Shown here: positions 37,133-46,310 of the stretch, in pieces
Position numbering within the stretch: position 1 is the stretch's first letter
How the letters are laid out: each line of letters begins with the position of its first letter
Source of the DNA: an uncultured Lentisphaerota bacterium
GTDB lineage: Bacteria > Verrucomicrobiota > Kiritimatiellia > CAIQIC01
Length of the DNA: 52,853 bases
Assembly (NCBI GenBank): GCA_903912445.1
Contig: CAIWHP010000127.1
Coordinates: forward strand, 1 to 52,853
Direction: 5' to 3'
Notes under the pieces: generated by a model
Seen by the model: the letters and a program-made list of their open reading frames with translations, nothing else
What the model was told of the DNA's origin: nothing
Databases searched by the model: none
Program-made: the position numbers and the translations under genes

Positions 37133-37544
37133 GACACCCTCCAAACAAGTGGCGGTGCTGGCCTGCAGCGGCATTGGCAAGACGTGGGGCGCATTGGCGC
37201 GGGAGACGGCCCTTGAATTGGTCGAGCGCGTCCGGCCCGGCGTGGCCAGGTTGATCTGTTTGCCGCTCTTGGTCATCAACGACACAGAAGCCCGGCAGGC
37301 AGTGCTGGAGCATCCGGTGATCACCTTGGACGGCTGTCCCAAGGCCTGCGCCCGCAAGAGCGCGGAAGCGTTGGGGAAAAAAGTGGAACACCCCTTGGAA
37401 ACCATCCAGTTTTATACGGCACACAGGGACCTCAAGCCCGAGGGGGTCGCGCAATTGAATGAGGCCGGCCTCAAACTGGCCCAGGTGGCGGCGAGCGAGT
37501 TGGCGGCGACGGTCGACCGGCTCGCTGCCGGGGAGCAGACGTGA
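37125..37544 (+). CDS. DGC-domain putative zinc-binding protein (first of tandem pair)
   Basis: A 139-residue protein of the DGC family, named for an Asp-Gly-Cys motif. Cysteines lie at VAVLACSGIGKT, and at ITLDGCPKACARK where DGC is followed by a further cysteine four residues on. Zinc or other soft-metal binding is suspected for the family and is not shown here. It overlaps the GcvH-like gene by eight bases and the second DGC gene by four, so the three are translationally coupled and probably act together. Confidence 0.8.
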   Translation: MGETPSKQVAVLACSGIGKTWGALARETALELVERVRPGVARLICLPLLVINDTEARQAVLEHPVITLDGCPKACARKSAEALGKKVEHPLETIQFYTAHRDLKPEGVAQLNEAGLKLAQVAASELAATVDRLAAGEQT

Positions 37545-37984
37545 TGGGCCTTCCAATCGCCAAAATCGGAATTGTGCCTTGCAGCGGCGAGGCCTTGCCC
37601 GCGGGGACGGTCTGCCGCCTGGCTTGTCGCCAAGTGTTGGACAAACTCCTGCCCAGTCAGACGGTCGCCATCTGCCTGCCGCTGTTTATCGCCGGGGGTG
37701 AGGAGGAACGCCGCTTTGCCACCCGGCATCCCACCATCACGGTGGACGGCTGCGAAAAACGCTGCGCCGCCAAGGCCACGGAACTGTTTTCGGGGAAGCC
37801 CGTCCAAGCGCTGCTCATCCCTGATATTTTGAGAAAGCACGGCATACCCATGCCTGCACGCTTGCGCGGTTTTGGGGCTGGGGAAGAAGCCGCCGTGCGC
37901 GTGGTCGCGGAGGAAATTGTCCGGGCAGTGGACGCGGCCGCCGCCCAAACACAAACTCAGGAGAGTCAACATGGTGCTCTATAA
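37541..37984 (+). CDS. DGC-domain putative zinc-binding protein (second of tandem pair)
   Basis: A 147-residue paralogue of the preceding protein, with IGIVPCSGEALPAGTVC near the N-terminus and ITVDGCEKRCAAK in the middle. The extra cysteines (CRLAC) separate it from its neighbour. It starts with GTG at 37541 or ATG at 37544, overlapping the previous stop. The final 14 bases overlap the OsmC-family gene. Tandem DGC copies suggest a heterodimer or two metals, which is inference. Confidence 0.8.
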   Translation: MMGLPIAKIGIVPCSGEALPAGTVCRLACRQVLDKLLPSQTVAICLPLFIAGGEEERRFATRHPTITVDGCEKRCAAKATELFSGKPVQALLIPDILRKHGIPMPARLRGFGAGEEAAVRVVAEEIVRAVDAAAAQTQTQESQHGAL

Positions 37985-38393
37985 AAACAAAGTGGAGTGG
38001 CGCGGGGCCCATGTGGGTTACATGTGGTGTCAGAACGGCGTGGCGATGGAATTCTCCGCCCCGCCCGATCTGCACGGCAAAGCCGGCGTACTGACGCCCG
38101 AGGACGCCTTTGTTGCGTCCTCCAACACCTGTTACTTCATGATGGTGGTCTGGGCCGCGGAGCGTTTCAAGTTGAACCTGGTGTCGCTGCACTGCGAGGC
38201 CGAGGGCGAAGTGGAAGAGTTCATCGACCGGACCTCGTGGTTCAAAAAAGTGATCCTCCGGCCCAAGATGGTGGTTAAGGGCAGCACCCCGGAGATCGTC
38301 CAGCGGGCCCTGGACATGGCCCTGAAATATTCCACCATCAACCAGTCCCTCAAATCCGAACTCGTCATCAAACCCGAAATCACCATCCAATAG
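37971..38393 (+). CDS. OsmC-family protein
   Basis: A 140-residue OsmC/Ohr-superfamily protein. It has the long N-terminal beta region (YKNKVEWRGAHVGYMWCQNG), DLHGKAGVLTPEDAFVASSNTC with a cysteine of the peroxidatic type, and the C-terminal EIVQRALDMALKYSTINQSL. Superfamily members reduce organic hydroperoxides or handle persulfides with cysteine pairs. Only one of the two usual cysteines is obvious here (NTCYFMM). AGGAGA lies seven bases before ATG 37971. It is the last gene of the first arsR unit; a new promoter follows. Confidence 0.88.
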   Translation: MVLYKNKVEWRGAHVGYMWCQNGVAMEFSAPPDLHGKAGVLTPEDAFVASSNTCYFMMVVWAAERFKLNLVSLHCEAEGEVEEFIDRTSWFKKVILRPKMVVKGSTPEIVQRALDMALKYSTINQSLKSELVIKPEITIQ

Positions 38394-38403
38394 GCTTCTT
38401 CTG

Positions 38404-38448
38404 TTGACGCGGCGCGGTGGTCTGCTATATTTCGTCGCTCGACGAAAT
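38404..38448 (+). promoter_or_regulatory. Promoter and operator of the hgc-ars operon
   Basis: TTGACG (38404-38409) and TATATT (38426-38431) are separated by 16 bases. A perfect inverted repeat ATTTCGTCG-CT-CGACGAAAT (38429-38448) overlaps the end of the -10 and the expected transcription start, an ideal place for ArsR binding. The arsR start is 12 bases downstream of the operator with AGAGG before it. Confidence 0.78.
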
Positions 38449-38460
38449 GAAAGAGGTGAT

Positions 38461-38829
38461 ATGCAGGATATCATGGATGTTCTGAAGGCGCTGGCGGATG
38501 AAACCAGGCTGCGCGCCCTGTGCGCGCTCAGGAATGGTGAGCTGTGCGTCTGCCAGCTCATCGCGCTGCTGGACCTGTCGCCCTCCACGGTTTCCAAGCA
38601 CCTCTCCATCCTGCGTTCCGCGCGCTTGGTGGAGAGCCGGAAGGACGGGCGCTGGATGTATTATCGGCTGGCGACCCGGTTCAGAACCCGTGCGGCAGGC
38701 AAGGTTCTGGCCCTCTTGTTCGCGGACCTGGACCCCACCGCCCGCATCCGCGATGACCAGAAGCACTTGAGGAAAATTTGCAGCGAGAGCATGGAAACGC
38801 TTTGCCGCCGGCTCTTCTGCAAGCTGTGA
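38461..38829 (+). CDS. arsR: ArsR arsenic-responsive repressor (second)
   Basis: A 122-residue winged-helix repressor carrying GELCVCQLIALL, the canonical As(III)/Sb(III) binding motif ELCVCDL of ArsR proteins. The recognition helix is SPSTVSKHLSILRSARLV. The C-terminus has additional cysteines (KICSES, TLCRR, FCKL). It should bind the adjacent perfect palindrome and dissociate on arsenite. The ATG at 38461 has AGAGG upstream; an ATG further upstream at 38404 would read through the promoter. It heads a same-strand run through hgcAB, arsD, arsA-arsC, arsC and acr3. Confidence 0.93.
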   Translation: MQDIMDVLKALADETRLRALCALRNGELCVCQLIALLDLSPSTVSKHLSILRSARLVESRKDGRWMYYRLATRFRTRAAGKVLALLFADLDPTARIRDDQKHLRKICSESMETLCRRLFCKL

Positions 38830-38857
38830 GAAACTCAACCCGTAGGAGACCTGACCG

Positions 38858-39541
38858 ATGACGACAAATAATGAAGAGCCCAAGCCGGCTGACAACATGG
38901 AAGCGCTGAAACAACAGGCGTCGGCCTGTTGTGGTTCTGACTGCGGGTGCCATGGCCCCAAGGCCCCGAGTAAAATGCGCTGGGTGCTGGGGGCCGTTGT
39001 ACTGGTAGCGGCCGGAGCGATGGTTGTGAAGGCTGTCCTGAAAAACAACAGCGTTTCACCTGAAAAGGCCACGGCTGGCTATGCAGCGGTGCCGCCCACA
39101 GCGCAAGCGCCTGTCGCCGGAGTTCCGGCCGTAGTAAAAGAGCCAGCAGCTCCCATGAACATGAAGGTCATCAAAACGATCGGGACCCTATCTGAACTGA
39201 ACACGGTGGCCGCCGATACAACCGCGGTCTTCATGCTGCTGCCTGGCAAAAATGAGGCCGCAGACAAGTTGCCGATGGCGCAGGTTCAGGGGGCCGTCCG
39301 GACAATCGAAACGCAGTCGGGTACCAAGGTCGGCGTTTTCACCTTAAAGACAGATTCGCCGGAGTATGAGCAAATTGCGACGCAAACGGCCTTGCCAGGC
39401 GTGCTCGCGATGGTCAAGGGGCGCGGCATGGTTCCCGTGTCTGGCGAGATTACCGAAGAAAAGCTCGTCCAAGCCTATGTGGCCGCATCAAGTGCTGGTG
39501 GCTGTGGCGCGGGCGGCTGCGGGCCGACCGGCTGCAAGTAG
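38858..39541 (+). CDS. Cysteine-rich membrane-anchored thioredoxin-like protein
   Basis: A 227-residue protein with three parts: a cytoplasmic cysteine-rich N-terminus (CC, then C and C at residues 24, 25, 29 and 31), one transmembrane helix (about 42-60), and a soluble domain. Its C-terminal third (VGVFTLKTDSPEYEQIATQ, ALPGVLAMVKGRGMVPV) looks like a thioredoxin fold without a CxxC. The tail ends GGCGAGGCGPTGCK with cysteines at 216, 221 and 226. Such soft-metal-binding tails suit As(III) or Hg(II) handling. Similar proteins occur in ars loci with CcdA-like genes. AGGAG precedes the ATG. The role is inferred. Confidence 0.8.
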   Translation: MTTNNEEPKPADNMEALKQQASACCGSDCGCHGPKAPSKMRWVLGAVVLVAAGAMVVKAVLKNNSVSPEKATAGYAAVPPTAQAPVAGVPAVVKEPAAPMNMKVIKTIGTLSELNTVAADTTAVFMLLPGKNEAADKLPMAQVQGAVRTIETQSGTKVGVFTLKTDSPEYEQIATQTALPGVLAMVKGRGMVPVSGEITEEKLVQAYVAASSAGGCGAGGCGPTGCK

Positions 39542-39552
39542 GGGCACAGGGC

Positions 39553-40254
39553 ATGCTGACCTGGGTTACAGAAACGCTTAAAGCGGCGAGCATGGGCCCG
39601 GCGGCCTTACCCTTGGCCTTTCTCTTGGGTTTGGTTAGTGCGGTGGCCAGTGCCTGCTGTACGTTACCGGCTATGGGTATGCTGGTGGCCTATTCGGGCA
39701 CACGACAAGATGCTGACCGGCGTACCGCCACCGTGTCCGCGCTCTCATTCATGGTGGGCACCACGCTGGCGCTGATCGTGCTGGGCTGTGTCGCTGGGTT
39801 TGTGGGCCAGACCGCCCAAGCTCTGCTCGGCAGATACTGGAAACTGTTCGCGGGCGGCATTGCCGTGATCCTAGGCCTTCTGGCGCTCAGGTTATTCCCC
39901 GTAAAACTGCCGCAGTTCGCGAGCAGGTCGGGAACACGATCCTCAGCCAAAGGAATGCTAGGCACGGTCATGGTAGGACTGCTGATGGGAGGGGGCGTGG
40001 CCGCCTCTTCCCTGCCCTGTAATCCCGGCATCTTCATCGTCATCGGCACCAGCGTGCTGATGGGGCATACCCTCTGGGGCATGGTTCTCATGGCGGCTTT
40101 TGGTGTGGGGTTCAGCCTGCCGCTCGGAGCCATCTTGTTTGGTGTGGCCTTCGGCAAAGCATCCATCAAGGCGCAAAAGGCGGAGCAAGTGATCCGGGTT
40201 GTCGCCGGTGTGTTGCTCATTGCCGCGGGTTTCTATGTATTGGCGACCTTTTAA
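39553..40254 (+). CDS. CcdA-like membrane protein (second)
   Basis: A 233-residue polytopic protein with about six helices. Cysteine-containing segments SACCTLPAMGML and SSLPCNPGIFIVIG match the positions of the two transmembrane cysteines of CcdA/DsbD-beta. It probably transfers reductant across the membrane to the preceding thioredoxin-like protein. The stop overlaps the hgcA start by one base (TAATG), so the two are translationally coupled. This ties membrane thiol transfer physically to hgcA. Confidence 0.87.
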   Translation: MLTWVTETLKAASMGPAALPLAFLLGLVSAVASACCTLPAMGMLVAYSGTRQDADRRTATVSALSFMVGTTLALIVLGCVAGFVGQTAQALLGRYWKLFAGGIAVILGLLALRLFPVKLPQFASRSGTRSSAKGMLGTVMVGLLMGGGVAASSLPCNPGIFIVIGTSVLMGHTLWGMVLMAAFGVGFSLPLGAILFGVAFGKASIKAQKAEQVIRVVAGVLLIAAGFYVLATF

Positions 40255-41321
40255 TGAATAACGCTCTCCAGGCCAATACCTGTTCACAACCCGATCCGGG
40301 CGCGGTGTCCGTGGCGAGCGGAGGGTATCTGGGACACACTGATTCGGCCTGGACCCTCGCCGATCATCTGGGCGCCATCGGCGTGCGGTTGAGCATCGGG
40401 AGAATGCTTTATCGCGTGACCCCAGGTTTGTACACGCTGGGCACGCCAGGACCGGATGCCCCGGTCCTGGTCACGGCGAACTACAAACTTTCTTTCGATC
40501 AATTGCGCCGTGCGCTGGCCGGCATAAACGCCTGGATTCTGGTGCTGGACACCAAGGGGATCAACGTCTGGTGCGCGGCCGGCAAAGGCACGTTCGGCAC
40601 CGACGAGCTGGTCGGCAAGATTAATGAGTGTCGGCTGCATGAGCGGGTCACGCACCGCCGGCTCATCCTGCCCCAATTGGGGGCGCCGGGCGTCGCCGCC
40701 CATGAGGTCCGGAAGCAAACCGGCTTTGCGGTGGTCTACGGTCCGGTTTATGCCGCGGATATCACCGCCTTCCTGCAAGCTGACCTGCAAGCGACACCGG
40801 CCATGCGTCGCATCTGCTTCAGTTGGCACGAGCGGCTCGCCGTGGCCCCGCTGGAACTGGTGCTTTACTTCAAACAGCTGTTACTGCTCGGCCTTGCGCT
40901 GGCGCTGCTGTCCTGCGTCCCCATTGCAGGCCACTTCTGGTCCGCGTTTGAGCACCGTGGCATCCTGGTGTTCCTGCTATTTGTTCTGACCGGTGCGCTG
41001 GCCAGCCTCCTTGGTCCGCTACTGCTCCCGTGGTTGCCGACACGCGCTTTTTCAATCAAGGGCGCCTGTCTGGGCGTTGCGCTGGCCGTTCTCGGCCTTT
41101 GGCTTGTGGGTCCGGCGTGGTCGGTGCTGCGCACTGCTGCCTGGATACTGCTGCTTGCCGCCGGAGCTTCCCACCTGCTGCTCAAATTCACCGGTTCGAC
41201 AACCTTCACCTCGCCGTCCGGGGTGCGACGTGAGGTGCGCGTGGCGCTCCCCGTGCAGATCGCGATGGGACTGGTGGGCCTCACGGCATGGACGGCCGCC
41301 GGCTTCTTGCCCACATGGTGA
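40254..41321 (+). CDS. hgcA: Mercury methyltransferase corrinoid protein HgcA
   Basis: HgcA methylates Hg(II) using a cobalamin-bound methyl group. The 355-residue protein carries the diagnostic cap-helix motif NVWCAAGK (residues 104-111) with the essential cysteine at C107, and FGT after it. The preceding VTANYKLSFDQLRRAL and YLGHTD, TPGLYTLG segments match the corrinoid-binding domain shared with CdhD. From about residue 205 there are five hydrophobic helices, the HgcA membrane domain, which separates it from plain CFeSP subunits. Length is typical. The ATG overlaps the CcdA-like stop. hgcB follows eight bases later. Function requires both genes. Confidence 0.97.
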   Translation: MNNALQANTCSQPDPGAVSVASGGYLGHTDSAWTLADHLGAIGVRLSIGRMLYRVTPGLYTLGTPGPDAPVLVTANYKLSFDQLRRALAGINAWILVLDTKGINVWCAAGKGTFGTDELVGKINECRLHERVTHRRLILPQLGAPGVAAHEVRKQTGFAVVYGPVYAADITAFLQADLQATPAMRRICFSWHERLAVAPLELVLYFKQLLLLGLALALLSCVPIAGHFWSAFEHRGILVFLLFVLTGALASLLGPLLLPWLPTRAFSIKGACLGVALAVLGLWLVGPAWSVLRTAAWILLLAAGASHLLLKFTGSTTFTSPSGVRREVRVALPVQIAMGLVGLTAWTAAGFLPTW

Positions 41322-41329
41322 AGGCTATG

Positions 41330-41626
41330 ATGAAATACTTGTCCAAAGATGTTTCGCTGCGGCTCGATGTTGACCGGTGCACCGGGTGCAAGATGTGTAC
41401 TGTCGTCTGTCCGCACGGCGTGTTTGCCGTCGAGAACCAGAAGGCGCGCATCTTGGATCGCGACGCGTGCATGGAGTGCGGGGCCTGCGCTCTGAACTGT
41501 CCGGTGGCCGCCATTGCCGTGAACAGCGGTGTCGGCTGCGCCGAGGCGATCATCAACGGGTTGCTCACCGGCCAGGAAACCTGTTGCGGAGGCGACACCT
41601 GCTGTTGTGCCCCCAAGGCCTCGTGA
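41330..41626 (+). CDS. hgcB: Mercury-methylation ferredoxin HgcB
   Basis: HgcB supplies electrons to reduce the HgcA corrinoid. The 98-residue form has two 4Fe-4S motifs, CTGCKMCTVVCP (17-27) and CMECGACALNCP (47-57). It also has the HgcB-specific C70 in GVGC and a C-terminal cysteine cluster (85, 86, 91, 92, 93), larger than the usual pair. The start could be 41288, 41315, 41327 or 41330; AAGG at 41321-41324 favours 41327 or 41330, and MKYLSKDVSLRLD matches known HgcB starts. Confidence 0.96.
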   Translation: MKYLSKDVSLRLDVDRCTGCKMCTVVCPHGVFAVENQKARILDRDACMECGACALNCPVAAIAVNSGVGCAEAIINGLLTGQETCCGGDTCCCAPKAS

Positions 41627-41699
41627 GGGGCTGCTGGGTCGGGCGCTGCCGGCGGGTTGCGGCGGCTGGCTGCGGTTTAAGCGGAAGGAATGATGGCAA

Positions 41700-42023
41700 A
41701 TGAAAATGGAAGTTTTCGATCAACCGATGTGTTGCTCAAGTGGTGTCTGCGGCCCCAAGGTGGACAAGAAGCTCGTCGAGTTCAGCGCGGCGCTGGCCTG
41801 GTTGCGTGAACAGGGCGTGGAGGTGCAACGGTATAATCCAGCCCAGCAATACGAAGCCTTTGTCGCCAACGCGAAGGTTGTGCAGACCATCAACGAGCAG
41901 GGCACCGGCTGTCTGCCGCTGCTGCTGGTTGATGGCGAGATTGTCAGCCGTGGCAGCTATCCGGGCAAAGCCGAATTGGCCACGCTGGCAGGGCTTGACC
42001 CTGCGAAGGCGGCAACCGCGTGA
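41700..42023 (+). CDS. arsD: Arsenic metallochaperone ArsD
   Basis: Delivers As(III) to the ArsA ATPase and can act as a weak repressor. The 107-residue protein begins MKMEVFDQP and has the As-binding cysteines C11, C12 and C17 in MCCSSGVCGP, equivalent to C12, C13 and C18 of the E. coli protein. The thioredoxin-like segment GCLPLLLVDGEI follows. AAGGAA lies nine bases before the ATG; an ATG at 41706 is an alternative. It overlaps arsA by four bases. Its presence with ArsA and Acr3 gives a full As(III)-pumping set. Confidence 0.95.
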   Translation: MKMEVFDQPMCCSSGVCGPKVDKKLVEFSAALAWLREQGVEVQRYNPAQQYEAFVANAKVVQTINEQGTGCLPLLLVDGEIVSRGSYPGKAELATLAGLDPAKAATA

Positions 42024-44272
42024 AACAGCGCGTCAGTGATTTTCAGTCGTTTGTCCAAGCCGCACCGCGCTTTCTTTTCTTCACGGGCAAGGGCGGCGTG
42101 GGCAAGACCACGCTGTCTTGCGCCACGGCGGTGGCCTTGGCGGACAGCGGCCGCCGCGTGCTGTTGATCAGCACGGACCCGGCGTCGAATCTGAGCGAGG
42201 TGTTGGGCACGGAATTGGCCTCGGTACCGCGGCAACTGGCAGAGGTCCCCATGTTGTGGGCGTTGGACATCGATCCCGAGGTAGCGGCCCGTGCATACCG
42301 CGAGCGCGTGGTCGCACCCTATCGCGGCACCCTGCCGCCCGCGATGGTCGCGAGCATCGAGGAGCAGCTGTCCGGTGCTTGCACCACGGAAATCGCGGCG
42401 TTCAACGAATTCTCCCGCTTTCTGGGCCAGCCGGAGGCGACGGAGGACTACGATCATATCGTGTTCGACACGGCTCCGACCGGCCATACCCTGCGCCTGC
42501 TCCAGCTACCGGCGGCGTGGAACACCTTCTTGAACACGAACACCAGCGGCACCTCCTGCCTGGGGCCGTTGGCGGGGCTTCAGGCGCAACACGCGCTGTA
42601 CGCCAAGACGCTGGAGTGCATGGCTGACGCAACCCGCACCCAGGTCGCGTTGGTCAGCCGGCCCGAGCGCACGGCTTTGGCGGAGGCGGAGCGCAGTCGC
42701 GGAGAACTCGGCGCGCTGGGTCTCAAAAATATCCGGCTCCTATTGAACGGGCTATTCGATGCCGGCGACGAGGACCCGGTGGCGCGCGCTATGGCCACAC
42801 GCCAGCGCACGGCGCTCGCCCACGTGCCCGCCGGGTTGCAGTCGCTGCCTCGCACCGATATTCCTCTGCTGGCCTTCAATGTCACCGGTCTGGCCGCCCT
42901 GCGGGCTGTGGTTAATCCGCCCGCCTCCGCCAACGGGATGGTGCCGTCGGCCGTGACGCGATCCCCTGAACTGTGGCCGACACTCTGCGTCTTGCTCAGC
43001 GAGATCGAGGCGCAGGGGCGCGGCGTGATTCTGACCATGGGCAAAGGCGGGGTCGGCAAGACGACGGTGGCCGCGGCTATCGCCGTCGAACTGGCCGCCC
43101 GGGGACATCGAGTGCACCTGACGACTACCGACCCGGCGGCGCACGTCGTGCAGGCCGTGGGCGGGTCCGTGCCTAATCTCTCGGTCAGCTGTATTGACCC
43201 CGCAGTGGAAACCGCAGCGTATGCCAAGGAATCCATGACGGCGGCTGGAGCTGACTTGGATGCGGAGGGCCGGAAATTGCTGGAGGAGGACCTGCGCTCC
43301 CCCTGCACGGAAGAGATCGCCGTGTTCAGGGCGTTTGCGGCCAAGGTGAACATGGGACAGGAAGGCTTCGTCGTGCTCGATACCGCGCCGACCGGCCATA
43401 CGCTGCTGCTGCTGGACGCGACCGAAGCCTACCACCGCGAAGTGTTGCGCAAGCAGAGCGATCTGCCCGAGGCAGTCCGGCAGCTCCTGCCGCGTCTGCG
43501 CGATCCGGAGTTCAGCAAGGTGCTGATCGTGACCCTGCCGGAGGCGACGCCGGTGCACGAAGCCGCCCAGTTGCAGGAAGATTTGCAGCGCGCTGGCATC
43601 AAGCCGTACGCATGGATTATCAACCAAAGTTTAACGCCGCTTGAACTTAGGCATGCTCTGTTACGAGCTCGCCAGGACAATGAACGACGGTTCATCGAAG
43701 AGGCCCGGCAGTTGGCTAGCCACTTTGCGGTGGTGCCTTGGCTGGTCCACGAGCCAACGGGCGTTGAAGGTCTGCGTCAGCTGAGCAAGCTTTCCTTGGA
43801 TGCCGGCGCACGTGCAACAGGACAGGAGAAGAAAATGAAACCGAAAGTGTTGTTCCTTTGCACCGGCAATTCCTGCCGCAGCCAGATGGCCGAGGGCTGG
43901 GCGCGCGCATTGAAGAGCGACGCGCTCGAAGCCTATTCCGCTGGCATCGAAAAGCACGGCCTGAACGCGCGCGCGGTCCGTGTCATGGCCGAGGCCGGCG
44001 TGGACATCAGCGGGCACACATCCAAGACTGTCGCCGGGTTGGGGCCGATGCACTTCGATTATGTCGTCACGGTCTGCGGCCACGCCAACGAGCACTGTCC
44101 GCTGTTTCCCGGCAAGGCCAAGATCGTCCACGTCGGCTTCGACGACCCGCCGCAACTGGCCAAGGCTGCCCGAACCGAGGAAGAAGCGCTGACCCACTAT
44201 CGCCGCGTGCGCGATGAAATCCGCGCCTTCGTCGATACCTTGCCCGCTTGTCTCTCAAAAGGGAAATCATGA
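42020..44272 (+). CDS. arsA: ArsA-ArsC fusion: arsenite-efflux ATPase joined in frame to thioredoxin-type arsenate reductase
   Basis: One 750-residue frame. Residues 1-605 are ArsA with two nucleotide-binding halves: FFTGKGGVGKTT (20-31) with FDTAPTGHT, and LTMGKGGVGKTT (about 339-350) with LDTAPTGHT. The metalloid-binding cysteines of E. coli ArsA (113, 172, 422) correspond to C121, C180 and C429. Residues 606-750 are a low-molecular-weight-phosphatase-type ArsC, MKPKVLFLCTGNSCRSQMAE, with C614, and CGHANEHCP holding the other two cysteines of the redox cascade. There is no stop between them. AGGAG six bases before the internal ATG 43835 suggests that free ArsC is made as well. The start overlaps arsD by four bases. 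Confidence 0.93.
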   Translation: MKQRVSDFQSFVQAAPRFLFFTGKGGVGKTTLSCATAVALADSGRRVLLISTDPASNLSEVLGTELASVPRQLAEVPMLWALDIDPEVAARAYRERVVAPYRGTLPPAMVASIEEQLSGACTTEIAAFNEFSRFLGQPEATEDYDHIVFDTAPTGHTLRLLQLPAAWNTFLNTNTSGTSCLGPLAGLQAQHALYAKTLECMADATRTQVALVSRPERTALAEAERSRGELGALGLKNIRLLLNGLFDAGDEDPVARAMATRQRTALAHVPAGLQSLPRTDIPLLAFNVTGLAALRAVVNPPASANGMVPSAVTRSPELWPTLCVLLSEIEAQGRGVILTMGKGGVGKTTVAAAIAVELAARGHRVHLTTTDPAAHVVQAVGGSVPNLSVSCIDPAVETAAYAKESMTAAGADLDAEGRKLLEEDLRSPCTEEIAVFRAFAAKVNMGQEGFVVLDTAPTGHTLLLLDATEAYHREVLRKQSDLPEAVRQLLPRLRDPEFSKVLIVTLPEATPVHEAAQLQEDLQRAGIKPYAWIINQSLTPLELRHALLRARQDNERRFIEEARQLASHFAVVPWLVHEPTGVEGLRQLSKLSLDAGARATGQEKKMKPKVLFLCTGNSCRSQMAEGWARALKSDALEAYSAGIEKHGLNARAVRVMAEAGVDISGHTSKTVAGLGPMHFDYVVTVCGHANEHCPLFPGKAKIVHVGFDDPPQLAKAARTEEEALTHYRRVRDEIRAFVDTLPACLSKGKS
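43824..43837 (+). promoter_or_regulatory. arsC: Internal ribosome binding site and start for ArsC inside the fusion
   Basis: AGGAG (43824-43828) lies six bases before an in-frame ATG (43835-43837) at residue 606 of the fusion. It precisely marks where a separate arsC, 43835-44272 (145 residues), would begin, so the fusion probably arose by loss of the arsA stop. Confidence 0.75.
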
Positions 44273-44745
44273 AAACCGCGAAGAAAGAGAACGTTTTGTT
44301 CCTGTGCACCGGGAACTCCGCCCGCAGCCAGATGGCTGAAGGGTTACTCCGGCAACTCGCCGGAGACCGCTATGAAGCCTACAGTGCCGGCCTTGACCCT
44401 AAAGGCTTGAATCCGCTAGCCGTCAAGGCCATGGCGGAAATCGGCATTGACATCAGCGGGCAACGTTCCAAAGGGATCAAGGAATACCTCGGACGCTTGT
44501 TCGCCCACACCCTGATCATCGTGTGTGACCACGCCGCCAAACATTGTCCCTCCATCTGGCCGGGGATGAGAACACGTCTGGTTTGGCCCATTCCCGATCC
44601 GGCGGCAGTCACCGGCACGGAAGAAGAACGCCTGCAAAAATTCCGCGAGGCGCGTGATGAATTGGGCAAGCTGTTGAAGGCATGGTTGGCTGAAGAGAAA
44701 TCCAGCTCGCGGGCAAAAACACGCCTCAACACATCGGAAAAGTAA
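44269..44745 (+). CDS. arsC: Second arsenate reductase (thioredoxin-coupled type)
   Basis: Reduces arsenate to arsenite using a cysteine relay. The 158-residue protein has the phosphatase-like loop FLCTGNSARSQMAEG with C13 and the further cysteines C86 and C93 in IIVCDHAAKHCPSIW. It is only moderately similar to the ArsC half of the preceding fusion (its loop reads NSAR rather than NSCR), so they are divergent rather than recent copies. The ATG overlaps the previous stop (ATGA). Together the two give redundant or differently coupled reductases. Confidence 0.94.
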   Translation: MKTAKKENVLFLCTGNSARSQMAEGLLRQLAGDRYEAYSAGLDPKGLNPLAVKAMAEIGIDISGQRSKGIKEYLGRLFAHTLIIVCDHAAKHCPSIWPGMRTRLVWPIPDPAAVTGTEEERLQKFREARDELGKLLKAWLAEEKSSSRAKTRLNTSEK

Positions 44746-44843
44746 GCATGTTATGACCTGAGCATGGCGAAACTCGTGTCACAGCGAGAAATCGACGCCA
44801 TCTGAAGCAGACTACCGAGATAAAAAGCGGAAACGACAATATT

Positions 44844-45920
<1,077 letters not shown>

Positions 45921-46310
45921 GTTTCCCCTGCCTGGGAAATTAAACCGCGCGTTTTCCAAGGCTTGGAAAGCGGGCGGGCGTCAGGCGCTCAGCAGGCGGC
46001 AGTACCATGATTTTGTGAACTCCGCAGAAGATCGCCGCACACAAGAATCTGTCTTGTTCCTTGCGACATCTGCGTCCTTTGCGCGAAAGGTCTTCAGAAG
46101 TTTCGCGCCAAGTACGCCGGTTCGACAAGCTCACCGCAGGTAAGCCCGCAAAGGGCGGCGACCCGCGACGTTGGCCGCACACCTCGCCCACAACACCAGC
46201 CGCACAAGGGAATCCGGCTTGCCCCGCCCCGGTTTTCCTCCTACTCTGATCGTAGATGAGCGTCTAAACATGAGGTCCTGTTTGCAGCACAGAAAGATGC
46301 GGTCGAGAAG
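45921..46310. other. Intergenic region between acr3 and the AT-rich orphan gene
   Basis: The 390 bases have no credible gene. They begin with the palindromes above and contain a dispersed CTTTGCGCGAAAGGTC-type stretch near 46076-46095 and a TTCGACAAGCTCACCGC element near 46121-46137 of a kind common in intergenic DNA. Confidence 0.5.
45922..45968. repeat. Palindromes after acr3
   Basis: TTTCCC-CTGCCT-GGGAAA-type sequence (45922-45939, degenerate) and TTCCAAGGCTTGGAA (45954-45968, perfect) lie right after the acr3 stop and could form hairpins at the operon end. Confidence 0.6.

Noticed and set aside
40254-41321. hgcA as an ordinary CdhD/CFeSP subunit
   Set aside because: The NVWCAAGK motif, the five C-terminal membrane helices and the adjacent HgcB-type ferredoxin are specific to HgcA.
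44746-44843. A small gene between arsC and acr3
   Set aside because: Only a 13-codon AKLVSQREIDAI-like frame is open; it is probably a leftover and is not supported as a gene.
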